A DNA stretch of 64,000 nt, from assembly GCA_016235345.1 (NCBI GenBank), contig JACRLG010000028.1, positions 319,291 to 383,290 on the forward strand, written 5' to 3'. Position numbers and translations under genes: made by a program. The notes under the pieces were generated by a model, which worked only from the letters and a program-made list of their open reading frames with translations, searched no databases and was not told the origin of the DNA. This document shows positions 7,870-15,181 of this stretch, piece by piece. Positions within the stretch are counted from its first letter, which is position 1. The number at the start of each line of letters is the position of its first letter. The stretch comes from Deltaproteobacteria bacterium (GTDB lineage Bacteria > Desulfobacterota > Desulfobacteria > Desulfobacterales > Desulfatibacillaceae).

Positions 7870-8562
7870 ATGATCGGACATCTGGAGCGGGAACTGGAAA
7901 AACTGAAAAAACAAATCCTCGCACTGGGCGCTCTGGCCGAGAGCAGGGTTGAAGCGGCGGTGAAGGCCGTGGAGGATTTGGACGAAAAGGCCGCCGAGTG
8001 GATAATAACTGCCGATCACGAGGTGGACGAAAAGGAGGTGGAGGTGGAGGAGGAGTGCTTAAAGCTCCTTGCCCTCTACCAGCCCGTGGCGGTTGACCTG
8101 CGTTTCATCGCGGTGGTGATAAAGATCAACAACGATCTTGAGCGCATAGCCGACGAGGCCGTCAACATGGCCCGCAGGGTTAAGGACATAAGGCGGCTTC
8201 CGTCGCCTCCGGCCAACGGGCGCACCACGGCCTTCGACGTGCGCGAAATGGGCGAAAAGACCCTGGTTATGCTGAAAAAAAGCCTGGACGCCCTGGTTCA
8301 TCTCGATACCGACCTCGCCTACATGGTGCTTTTCCGGGACGACGAGGTGGACGACCTGTATAAAAAGGCCTCGACCGCCCTTCAGGACGCCATAAGCCGG
8401 GACCCCGAACAGGTTGGCCTGTGGCTGAACCTTCTGTTCGCGGCCCGCCACCTGGAACGCATAGGCGACCACGCCACCAACATAGCCGAGGAGGTCATCT
8501 ACCTCGTCCAGGGCCAGACCGTGCGCCACATGGACGTGAAGAGCCTGAAGGGCGTCAAGTAG
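7870..8562 (+). CDS. phoU: Phosphate-specific transport accessory protein PhoU
   Basis: PhoU, 230 residues, negative regulator that links the Pst transporter to the PhoR/PhoB two-component system and limits phosphate uptake. It has two three-helix PhoU repeats. The metal-binding-type motifs are visible as NDLERIADEAVN in the first half and LERIGDHATNIAEE in the second; YQPVAVDLRFI is also typical. ATG 7870 is preferred over ATG 7846 because AAAAAGGA precedes it at usual spacing and translation from it begins MIGHLERELEKLKKQ. It is separated from pstB by 316 bp holding two repeats, so it may have its own promoter. A MITE-like element and a terminator follow. Confidence 0.94.
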   Translation: MIGHLERELEKLKKQILALGALAESRVEAAVKAVEDLDEKAAEWIITADHEVDEKEVEVEEECLKLLALYQPVAVDLRFIAVVIKINNDLERIADEAVNMARRVKDIRRLPSPPANGRTTAFDVREMGEKTLVMLKKSLDALVHLDTDLAYMVLFRDDEVDDLYKKASTALQDAISRDPEQVGLWLNLLFAARHLERIGDHATNIAEEVIYLVQGQTVRHMDVKSLKGVK

Positions 8563-8577
8563 TTTCATTTGAAAATA

Positions 8578-8785
8578 TGGCTCTGAACTATTCTCAGCTT
8601 TTTAATGCAGGCAAAACGAAACCAGAAAAGCCCCGCACTACGTCATTCCGGCGTAGGCCGGAATCCAGTTTTTGTCCTTTGCAGGCTTTTTCTGGACCCC
8701 GGCTTCCGCCGGGGTGACGATCCTTGAAACGCTTCGACTTTTCTATAAATGCCCGGCGACTAAGCTGAAAATAGTATAGAGGCAC
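8578..8785. mobile_element. 208-bp MITE-like element, copy 1
   Basis: A 208-bp element with terminal inverted repeats. The left end reads TGGCTCTGAACTATTCTCAG. The right end, read inward, is GTGCCTCTATACTATTTTCAG. The core holds two smaller palindromes, TCATTCCGGCGTAGGCCGGAA and a CCCCGGC/GCCGGGG hairpin. An inverted copy of the same length lies at 23569-23776. No ORF is inside. It starts 15 bases after the phoU stop. A transposase able to move it was not seen. Confidence 0.8.
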
Positions 8786-8806
8786 ATCTGAAAATGGGTT
8801 CGGATA

Positions 8807-8846
8807 AAAGGGGGAGGCCGGGTCAACCGGTTTCCCCCTTTTGCCG
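8807..8846 (+). terminator. Hairpin terminator after the pst-phoU region
   Basis: AAAAGGGGGA pairs with TCCCCCTTTT across a nested GGCCGG/CCGGTT stem; the run of T ends the stem. It would terminate transcripts reading out of phoU and the MITE. Confidence 0.6.
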
Positions 8847-8934
8847 TTTTGGGGTGTTGACCGCAAAAGCGAAAAACCTGTAGGATGGCGGCGGATAAGG
8901 CCGGTTTTGTTCAACTTCATTAAAGCGGGTTAAC

Positions 8935-9672
8935 GTGAATATCAACGTATGCTTAAAAATGGTCAGGGATGCCGACGGAAAGCCCGTAATGGACGCCTCC
9001 GGCTCCTACGCCCTGGAAGAAGCGCTAAGGCTAAAGGATTGCCTGGGGGCGCACGTAACGGCCTTCTGCCTTGGGCCTGACGAGGCCGGTCCGGTTCTTG
9101 TGCGGGCGCTGGCAATGGGGGCGGATGAGGCCCGGCATATCGTGTGCAGAGGCCCGGAGCAGCCTTCGGGCCTTGTTCTCGCAAGCGCCCTGGCGAACGC
9201 CCTCCGCATGGAATCCGAAGATAGCAGGGCCTTTGACCTGATTCTGTGCGGGGCGGCCTCCGAGGACAACGGAAGCGGCCGCACCGGCCCCATGCTGGCG
9301 GGCATCCTCGATCTGCCGCTGGCGGGCTGCGCTGTTGAACTGGCCCCCTGCCCCGAAAAGGGCGTGGTTACGGTCACCCGCGAGATCGAGTCCGGGCGGA
9401 GGCTCGCTCTTGAAATAAGGCTCCCTGCCGTGCTCACCATCCAGACAACCACGCGCCAGCCCCGGTATCCGAGCCTTTCCAACCTTCTTCGGGCCAACCG
9501 GGCGACCGTTCCGGCCATTGATTTAAGCCGCCTGCCGGAAGTGCGCCCCACCGAAACCCTTTTGTCGGAAGAAGCCCCTTGCGCGGTTTCACGGGTGGAG
9601 ATGCTTTCCGGGACCACGGCGGAGAAAGCGGCCCTGCTTTTCAAGATGCTTGCCGACAGGGGGATGATGTGA
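8935..9672 (+). CDS. etfB: Electron transfer flavoprotein, beta subunit
   Basis: EtfB, 245 residues, close to the usual 250. With EtfA it carries electrons between acyl-CoA dehydrogenases and the quinone pool or other acceptors. The family pattern is clear: NINVCLKMVRDADG at the N-terminus, SYALEEALRLKD, the GADEARHIVCR strand-turn, FDLILCGAASEDNGSGRTGPMLA (the AMP-binding-type loop) and LPAVLTIQTTTRQPRYPSLSN near residue 170. Translation starts at GTG 8935. The stop overlaps the etfA start by four bases (GTGA), so the pair is translationally coupled. A terminator upstream isolates it from phoU. An acyl-CoA dehydrogenase lies 36 kb away at 45822. Confidence 0.93.
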   Translation: MNINVCLKMVRDADGKPVMDASGSYALEEALRLKDCLGAHVTAFCLGPDEAGPVLVRALAMGADEARHIVCRGPEQPSGLVLASALANALRMESEDSRAFDLILCGAASEDNGSGRTGPMLAGILDLPLAGCAVELAPCPEKGVVTVTREIESGRRLALEIRLPAVLTIQTTTRQPRYPSLSNLLRANRATVPAIDLSRLPEVRPTETLLSEEAPCAVSRVEMLSGTTAEKAALLFKMLADRGMM

Positions 9673-10664
9673 AAGAGTCTGCGAAAGCGGAATTTCTGAT
9701 TGTTGCGGCGGCGGGCGCAAAGGGCCTGGAAGAAAGCGCCAAGGACGCCGTGGGCCTGGCCCTGGCCCTGGGGGCGAGGCCCGAAAACGCGATTTTCCTG
9801 GTGGCGGGCGAGGAGCCGGACAAGGCGGCGGAAACGGCGTCCGCAAGGTTCGGCCTGCCGGTGCTGGCTTTGAGCGGCGCGGGCCTTGTTCAGGCTCTCT
9901 GCGATGTGTTCACGGCGGCCATCGCTTCCGTGGCCTTGCGCGTAAAACCTCGGTTCATACTTTTGTCCCACACCATAAGCAACATGGACGCTGCCCCGCT
10001 TCTTTCGATCAAACTGGCAGCAGCATGCATAACCGGCGTAACAAGCGTGGAAGAGGGCGCATCCGGCCCGGTTTTCGTGCGGCCCACGGCAAGCGGAAAG
10101 CTACTTCAGCGAATCTCGGTCAACTCCTCCTGCGCCGTGCTAACAGCCCTTCCGGGCGGTTTTCCGGTTCCCGAAGCCCCGCCTTTTGCGCCCGGTGAAA
10201 TCACCACCGAAAATGTTGAAATCACCGATTCCGGGATGCGGCTTCTTGAAGAACTCGCCCCGGCCCTGGCGGACATGGGCCTTTCGGTGGCGGACGTTGT
10301 GGTGGCGGCTGGCCGTGGGATCGGCTGCCCGGAAAATTTAGAGCTGATCGAGCGCCTTGCCGCCCTCTTTCCCCGCTCGGCTGTGGCGGGAAGCCGCCCG
10401 GTGTGCGACGCGGGATGGCTTCCGGCAAACCGCCAGGTGGGGGTTACGGGGGCCACGGTGTCGCCCAAACTCTACATCGCCTGCGGGATTTCCGGGGTTT
10501 TCCAGCACGTGGCGGGCATGTCCGGGTCGAACCTGATAGTGGCCATAAACAAGGACCCCTGCGCGCCCATATTCTCCGTGGCACACATAGGTGTTGCCGA
10601 AGACCTTGCGGCCTTCATACCGGCCTTTCTGGAAGAGGTGGAAAAGGTCCGCCCGGCCTCCTGA
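9669..10664 (+). CDS. etfA: Electron transfer flavoprotein, alpha subunit
   Basis: EtfA, 331 residues from GTG 9669, overlapping etfB by GTGA. The frame extends upstream but the protein-like part starts here. The C-terminal FAD domain is well preserved: AAGRGIGCPENLELIERLA, CDAGWLPANRQVGVTGATV, LYIACGISGVFQHVAGM and IVAINKDPCAPIFSVAHIG. The last normally ends in GDL; here it is AEDL. No N-terminal ferredoxin domain is fused, unlike several bifurcating EtfA proteins, so nothing in the sequence indicates bifurcation. The N-terminal domain is Ala-rich and diverged. Its redox partners are likely acyl-CoA dehydrogenases and an ETF:quinone oxidoreductase, neither adjacent. Confidence 0.93.
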   Translation: MKESAKAEFLIVAAAGAKGLEESAKDAVGLALALGARPENAIFLVAGEEPDKAAETASARFGLPVLALSGAGLVQALCDVFTAAIASVALRVKPRFILLSHTISNMDAAPLLSIKLAAACITGVTSVEEGASGPVFVRPTASGKLLQRISVNSSCAVLTALPGGFPVPEAPPFAPGEITTENVEITDSGMRLLEELAPALADMGLSVADVVVAAGRGIGCPENLELIERLAALFPRSAVAGSRPVCDAGWLPANRQVGVTGATVSPKLYIACGISGVFQHVAGMSGSNLIVAINKDPCAPIFSVAHIGVAEDLAAFIPAFLEEVEKVRPAS

Positions 10665-10687
10665 AACAGGGGACCGGACGCTTTCAC

Positions 10688-11632
10688 TCACCTGCCCCTG
10701 ACGGGGGGCTTTTTTCCGCCGCGCATGGCCGACACCGCTTTTTCCAGGGCGTCCCGAAGGGTTCCGGCGTATTCCGGGGCAAGGCGGATCGCGCCCGTTG
10801 AAAGAGCCATGCGGTAGGTTTTGAAGGAGCTTCTGTTGAAGGCGTCCAGATTTTCCTCAAGGGCCTTTTTATACACGTTTTCGGTGAGATAGGCGGTCTC
10901 AACCGCGAGCACGGCGAATTCGCCGCCGCTAAGCCTCGCAACAACGCTCTGGCCGCCGAAGGTTTTGCGCAAAATGTCGCTTACGGCCACCAGGGCCATG
11001 GAGCCTTCCACGTGGCCGTACTGCTCGTTTATGCGGGCCAGTTCCGAAAGGCTCACTGTGAAGACCAGGTTGGCCAGCCTGCGTTTTTTGGCGGCCTCGA
11101 TCATCTCAGAGGCCAGGGCGAAGAAGCCGCGTTCGTTGGGAAGCCCGGTAAGCTCGTCTGTTACGGCCATTTCCTTCAATTTGCCCAGTTCCACCGAGCA
11201 GGTTTCCTTTTCCTGCTTCACCGCGCTTAGGGTGAGGAAGCTTTCCTTGTAGCCCTGGAGCGCCGCGAAAAGCTCGGAGTCGCCCGGCTCGCGGCGGATG
11301 ACCAGGAGTTTGGTTCGCGGAAGCCTTACTGCGGTGGCCAGGAAATAATGCACCACCCCTGTTGGCTCGATCTTGGTCCACCAGCCGCTTTTGAGCACCA
11401 CCGGAAAGCCGCTTTCCGCCGCCCACACCCCTGCCGCCTCGTCGATGAAGGCTTCCAGGAAGGGCGACATCTGCCAGGCGTTGAAGGCCGTCTTTTCAAG
11501 GGAGCATTCCGGGCAGAAGCCGGTGAACCAATCGGGCGCTGCCCCCACCGGATGGAAGGTCCCCTCCGGCCCCATCGCCAGCACCACCATGCCCAAGGCC
11601 CCGAAAAGACTGGATGTTTGCGATTCTTTCAT
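10688..11632 (-). CDS. Degenerate GGDEF-domain protein
   Basis: A 314-residue protein with an N-terminal unassigned region of about 150 residues and a C-terminal GGDEF fold. DELTGLPNERGFFALA is the standard GGDEF entry motif. The active-site loop reads ARLSGGEFAVL, so GGDEF has become SGGEF and the third residue, an Asp in active enzymes, is Gly. The metal-binding Asp normally in FDIDHFK is also lost (VSLSELARIN). It is therefore unlikely to make c-di-GMP and may be a binding or scaffold protein. The N-terminal region holds CPEC near residue 40, perhaps part of a GAF-like sensor. The gene converges on etfA. The product name is firm, the role inferred. Confidence 0.78.
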   Translation of the reverse strand: MKESQTSSLFGALGMVVLAMGPEGTFHPVGAAPDWFTGFCPECSLEKTAFNAWQMSPFLEAFIDEAAGVWAAESGFPVVLKSGWWTKIEPTGVVHYFLATAVRLPRTKLLVIRREPGDSELFAALQGYKESFLTLSAVKQEKETCSVELGKLKEMAVTDELTGLPNERGFFALASEMIEAAKKRRLANLVFTVSLSELARINEQYGHVEGSMALVAVSDILRKTFGGQSVVARLSGGEFAVLAVETAYLTENVYKKALEENLDAFNRSSFKTYRMALSTGAIRLAPEYAGTLRDALEKAVSAMRGGKKPPVRGR

Positions 11633-11686
11633 TTGTCCTCACGGCAGCAAAGCCTCTAATACATCATGTTAATTGCCCCCCGCTTT

Positions 11687-11995
11687 TCAGCGGAAAATAA
11701 ATGAGCAGATATAGCGGAAACAGGCTGCTGCAGGTAGTCCAACAAGTACAATTTCAACGAGCTGCAGCCTTGGACGAGGATTTTTGACTTTCATCCAAGC
11801 AGCTATGCCTAACGACGCCCCTATGCCCGACAATATTCCGGCGAAAAAAAAGCTGATTTGCATTTCAGCCATGTATGGGAGTCCGCTTCGCACTCCAGCA
11901 GTCATCATTATGCTATACCGCCAATAGAAATAAAAGGCCGGAATAATATAAGCGGCAAGGCCGAAAACGATGGAAAGCAGGCGAAGCCGTTTCAA
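11687..11995 (-). CDS. Small membrane protein, three predicted segments
   Basis: A 102-residue protein with hydrophobic segments at about residues 7-25, 48-68 and 80-98, a basic MKRLR start and a cytoplasmic-type loop MKVKNPRPRLQ. An AAAGGGACGGGA stretch precedes the start codon, giving a fair ribosome site. No motif or family is recognised. It lies alone between the GGDEF gene and a group of repeats. It is kept as a real gene because of the coherent membrane pattern and ribosome site. Confidence 0.5.
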   Translation of the reverse strand: MKRLRLLSIVFGLAAYIIPAFYFYWRYSIMMTAGVRSGLPYMAEMQISFFFAGILSGIGASLGIAAWMKVKNPRPRLQLVEIVLVGLPAAACFRYICSFIFR

Positions 11996-12097
11996 ATTCC
12001 CGTCCCTTTATTTTCTTCCCATTGCCTGCAAGATGGCACCTCTTGTGCTTCGCACCCCGGCAACCAGTTGCCGGGGCCACCCACGAATATGCCCTCT

Positions 12098-12123
12098 GCG
12101 GGCGGGACGCCCGCGCTCCCAGG
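12098..12123. repeat. REP-like palindrome, half copy
   Basis: GCGGGCGGGACGCCCGCG followed by CTCCCAGG matches the right arm of the 433-498 element. The left arm is missing. Confidence 0.7.
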
Positions 12124-12187
12124 GTGACGGCACCATGGCCTTCCCGTATTCTCTTTTTCTTTAACTCTCCTTAACCCGTAAGGCTGG

Positions 12188-12310
12188 GCCAGGAGGGCTG
12201 AGGGCGATGAAATGCAAGGAAGGCGAGCGAGCGTACGCTTTTGTACGTGACCGAGCCGGGAGGCGATGCCTGACGCCGCAGCTCGCGCTCTCAGCCCTCC
12301 TGGTCCTGGA
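12188..12310. repeat. Stop-abutting hairpin repeat, copy 3
   Basis: Outer arms CCAGGAGGGCTGAG and CTCAGCCCTCCTGG are exact complements and contain the conserved ATGAAATGCAAGG block inside. The apex is GTACGCTTTTGTAC. The right arm includes the stop codon and last codons of the kinase-GTPase gene (ending at 12291), so the repeat overlaps coding sequence. Confidence 0.85.
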
Positions 12311-13904
12311 GGATGAGTTCGACGAGGGTCATAAAGGCCCTTGTGACGCCCACGCCCGTTTTCGCGCTGGTCCTTATTATGCTCCATCCGCTTTTTTCGA
12401 GTTCGGCAAGCTCCTTGCGCTCCACGGCCCATTGAAGGGTGAGGTCGGTCTTGGACACGGCGCAGACAAAGGGCTTGGGGCCGATGGCCCGGTCAAGGGC
12501 GTCCTTGGTCATTCTGGCGGATTGCAGGGATTCGGCCCTGGTGCAGTCCACCACCAGGATTGCGCCGTCCAGGTTTTTGGCCTTGTCCGGGGTGAATCCG
12601 TGGACAGGGTCCGGGCCGGAGAAATCCCAGAGGGTGAGCGCAAGGCTTTTGCCCTCGAAGTTCACGGGCTTTTTTTCCACCATCACGCCCACGGTGGGCA
12701 GGTATTCGCCGGAAAAGAGGTTTTCGGTGTAGCGCCTTAGGATGCTGGTCTTGCCCGCGCCCACGTCGCCGAAGATGCCTATGTTTTTTCGGATCGCGGA
12801 AGGGATAACCGGGGCCTTTGTGATGAGCCGGGATTTTACGGTGACGGCGGTTTCCGGGCCGGGGGCGGCAAGAGGGCGCGAGTCGGATTCCGGTTCCGGC
12901 TCATCGAATTCCGGGCCGATTTTGGAAAGGGAGTCAGCGCCCATAACGTCGCGCAGGAGGGCCTCCTCGGAGGGGATCACGTCTCCGAAAAGCTCTTTCA
13001 TGTAGCGGGCGAGCCCCCTTGACGAGGGCCGGAAGGCGAGTTCCCAGATTACGTCCTCAATGTCGGCCAGCATCAGTCCGCAGGAGTCGTAGCGAAGGGA
13101 CATGTCGCGGGCCAGGGCGGTTTTCACCACAAGGCCGAGCTTGGGGTGAAGGCCGGGCACAAGGTCGGACAGGGGGGTGAACTGCGCGTTCCGGGCCTTT
13201 TCCAGGATTTCCATGGTTTCGCCCGAATAGAGCCTTTGGCCCGAAAGAAGCTCGTAGAGGATGGCGCCCACGGCGAAGATGTCGGAGCGGTGGTCCACTG
13301 CGGCCCCGTAGGCCTGCTCCGGCGACATGTAGGCCAGCTTGCCTTTTATGACGCCGTACTGGGTGGTGTTCACCTGGCTTTTGGCCTTGGCCACGCCGAA
13401 ATCGATAACCTTCACCTGGCCGTTGTAGGTGATAAAGATGTTCTGGGGGCTGATGTCTCGGTGCACCACACCAAGGGGAGCGCCGGAAAAGTCGGATAGC
13501 TCGTGGGCGTATTCCAGGCCGATCAGGACCTGGGAAATCACGAAGAGGACGTTGACGAGGCTCATGGGCAGGGAAATTTCGGAGGCCCGGTCGGTTGCAA
13601 GGCGCAGGTTTTTTCCGAAAAGGTACTCCATTGCTATGAAGTAGTCATCGCCCATGCGCCCGAAATCGTAGGTGCGCACTATGTTGTCGTGCTGGAGAAA
13701 GGCCGCCAGGCGCGCTTCGGAGATGAAGGCTTCGATGAGGTTTTTTTCGCCCACAAGGTGAGGCAGGATTTTCTTGATGGCGATGATTTTCTCGAAGCCC
13801 TCGTCGCCGGTCATCTTGGCCCGGAAAAGCTCGGCCATGCCGCCCACGCCGATGGGGTCCAGGAGAAGGTATTTTCCGAAATTCTTGGGAGTGACGCCGG
13901 GCAT
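12291..13904 (-). CDS. Serine/threonine protein kinase fused to a Ras-like small GTPase
   Basis: A 537-residue two-domain protein. Residues 10-290 form a Hanks-type kinase: glycine loop GVGGMAELFRA (19-29), the Lys of AIKKI (44), catalytic HRDISPQN (148-155, Asp 150), DFG (168-170) and SPE (194-196). A linker of about 80 residues follows. Residues 372-532 form a small GTPase with all G boxes: G1 GDVGAGKTS (379-387), switch I YLPTVG with Thr 404, G3 WDFSG, G4 SKTD (484-487) and G5 TSAK (512-515). No transmembrane segment is visible, so it is probably cytoplasmic. Both domains look catalytically intact. The last codons lie in a hairpin repeat. Kinase control of the GTPase, or the reverse, is inferred. 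Confidence 0.9.
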   Translation of the reverse strand: MPGVTPKNFGKYLLLDPIGVGGMAELFRAKMTGDEGFEKIIAIKKILPHLVGEKNLIEAFISEARLAAFLQHDNIVRTYDFGRMGDDYFIAMEYLFGKNLRLATDRASEISLPMSLVNVLFVISQVLIGLEYAHELSDFSGAPLGVVHRDISPQNIFITYNGQVKVIDFGVAKAKSQVNTTQYGVIKGKLAYMSPEQAYGAAVDHRSDIFAVGAILYELLSGQRLYSGETMEILEKARNAQFTPLSDLVPGLHPKLGLVVKTALARDMSLRYDSCGLMLADIEDVIWELAFRPSSRGLARYMKELFGDVIPSEEALLRDVMGADSLSKIGPEFDEPEPESDSRPLAAPGPETAVTVKSRLITKAPVIPSAIRKNIGIFGDVGAGKTSILRRYTENLFSGEYLPTVGVMVEKKPVNFEGKSLALTLWDFSGPDPVHGFTPDKAKNLDGAILVVDCTRAESLQSARMTKDALDRAIGPKPFVCAVSKTDLTLQWAVERKELAELEKSGWSIIRTSAKTGVGVTRAFMTLVELILQDQEG

Positions 13905-13972
13905 GGCTCGACCTTTTGGGTGTGGCCCCGAATGGGGAGGCGTGAAAGAATATAATTTTTCTTGGATAGCTT

Positions 13973-14932
13973 ATGGCATATCCGGGCGTCTTGTGCAAGA
14001 ATGGAGGCATGCCTGAAAAATGCGACCCAAGCTCACCCGTCACCGTAACGGTGGCCGTCTGCACAAGAAACCGAGCCCGAAGTCTGAAAAGGGCCTTGGA
14101 ATCGGTGCTGAATCAGGCTGCGGACGCGCCGGGGCTGGAAATCCTGGTGGTGGACAACGGGGATGACGGTGAAACCGGCAGGGTGGCGAAATCCCTGGGA
14201 GCTCGCGCGGAAGGACTGCGCCTTGTGCGTGAGCCGGAACCCGGGCTTTCGGCGGCCAGGAACCGGGCGTGGCGGGAGGCTTCGGGGCGATGGATCGTTT
14301 ACATCGACGACGACGCGGAGCTTGTTCCGGGCTATCTCGCGGCCCTTTCGCGCCTTCTGGCCGAGGAGGGAGACCGGGCCGGAGCCGTTGGCGGGCCGAT
14401 TGCGGTGGGATGGGAAAACAACGCGCCCGGCTGGTACGAGAAGGGCCTGGCCCCCTGGCTGAACAGCCTGAACTTAGGGCCGGCGCGGCGGCGCATCCGC
14501 TGGCCCGAAACCCTTTACGGGACCAACATGGCCTTTGACGCAAATGTATTGAAAAGCCTGGGAGGATTCAGGGGCGACCTTGGCCGCAAGGGCGCGGGGC
14601 TTATGGACGCCGAGGAGACGGAGCTTTTCATCCGCATGGAAAAGCTTGAGGACCGCCCGGTGATCTATGACCCGGCGCTCAAAGTCATCCACTTCATGAC
14701 TGAAGAAAGGCTTTCCCCGGGCTTTTTCATCAAAAAGGCCCGCTGGCACGGAAAGAGCCTTGCGGCCCTGGAAAGGCTTCATCCCGATAAAATACGGGGG
14801 CTTGGAAACGCGCTATGGGTGCTGGCGTCCTCTTGTTTCCGCGCTGTTACAGGAAGGGGCCGGGGGCCCCTCACCGAGCGGGTTTTAAGGGCGTCCGCCG
14901 CAGGGTATCTTTATGGGAGGTTTTTGCGCTGA
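13973..14932 (+). CDS. GT2-family glycosyltransferase
   Basis: A GT-A fold family 2 glycosyltransferase, 319 residues. The nucleotide-binding region reads VTVAVCTRNRARSLKRALESVLNQ, then LEILVVDNGDDGET, EPGLSAARNRAW and the DXD-type motif IVYIDDDAELVPGYL. TLYGTNMAF and MDAEETELFIRM hold the acceptor-side conserved residues, with EETE as the probable catalytic-base region. ATG 13973 gives the longest form, but a TATAAT at 13951 and ATG 14009 suggest the start may be 12 codons later. It is transcribed away from the kinase-GTPase gene and converges on the small gene at 14935, with two bases between. Sugar and acceptor are unknown; LPS or glycoprotein modification is plausible. Confidence 0.85.
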   Translation: MAYPGVLCKNGGMPEKCDPSSPVTVTVAVCTRNRARSLKRALESVLNQAADAPGLEILVVDNGDDGETGRVAKSLGARAEGLRLVREPEPGLSAARNRAWREASGRWIVYIDDDAELVPGYLAALSRLLAEEGDRAGAVGGPIAVGWENNAPGWYEKGLAPWLNSLNLGPARRRIRWPETLYGTNMAFDANVLKSLGGFRGDLGRKGAGLMDAEETELFIRMEKLEDRPVIYDPALKVIHFMTEERLSPGFFIKKARWHGKSLAALERLHPDKIRGLGNALWVLASSCFRAVTGRGRGPLTERVLRASAAGYLYGRFLR

Positions 14933-14934
14933 TC

Positions 14935-15129
14935 CTATGAAAGCCCCATCTCCCTCTCCAGGCGTTCTATTTCCATTTCCGCGATTTTCCGGTCCTGGTC
15001 GCTTGTGGAAGGATCGCTCCTTCTTTTGCGGAGGGAGGCCAGAAGCATCTCCGCGCGGTAGTCGGAGCAGGTGTAGCGGGGGGCGTCGCCGGGTTTTGAG
15101 GCCTCGTCGTTTTTCGTCGTGTAAGCCAT
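14935..15129 (-). CDS. Small conserved-type protein with basic amphipathic C-terminus
   Basis: A 64-residue protein ending in a charged helix (EMEIERLEREMG). The middle YTCSDYRAEMLLASLRKR has one Cys and looks like small uncharacterised proteins of deltaproteobacteria with a YTCSEYREEM-type motif; this is from memory and unverified. It lies between convergent genes, and its upstream neighbour on the same strand is the thiolase-like gene 53 bases away, so it may be the last gene of that unit. No function is known. Confidence 0.6.
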   Translation of the reverse strand: MAYTTKNDEASKPGDAPRYTCSDYRAEMLLASLRKRRSDPSTSDQDRKIAEMEIERLEREMGLS

Positions 15130-15181
15130 CCTTAAAATCGAATCCTTTCCGTTTCATATCCTTTTCATAAAGAAGATTCCG

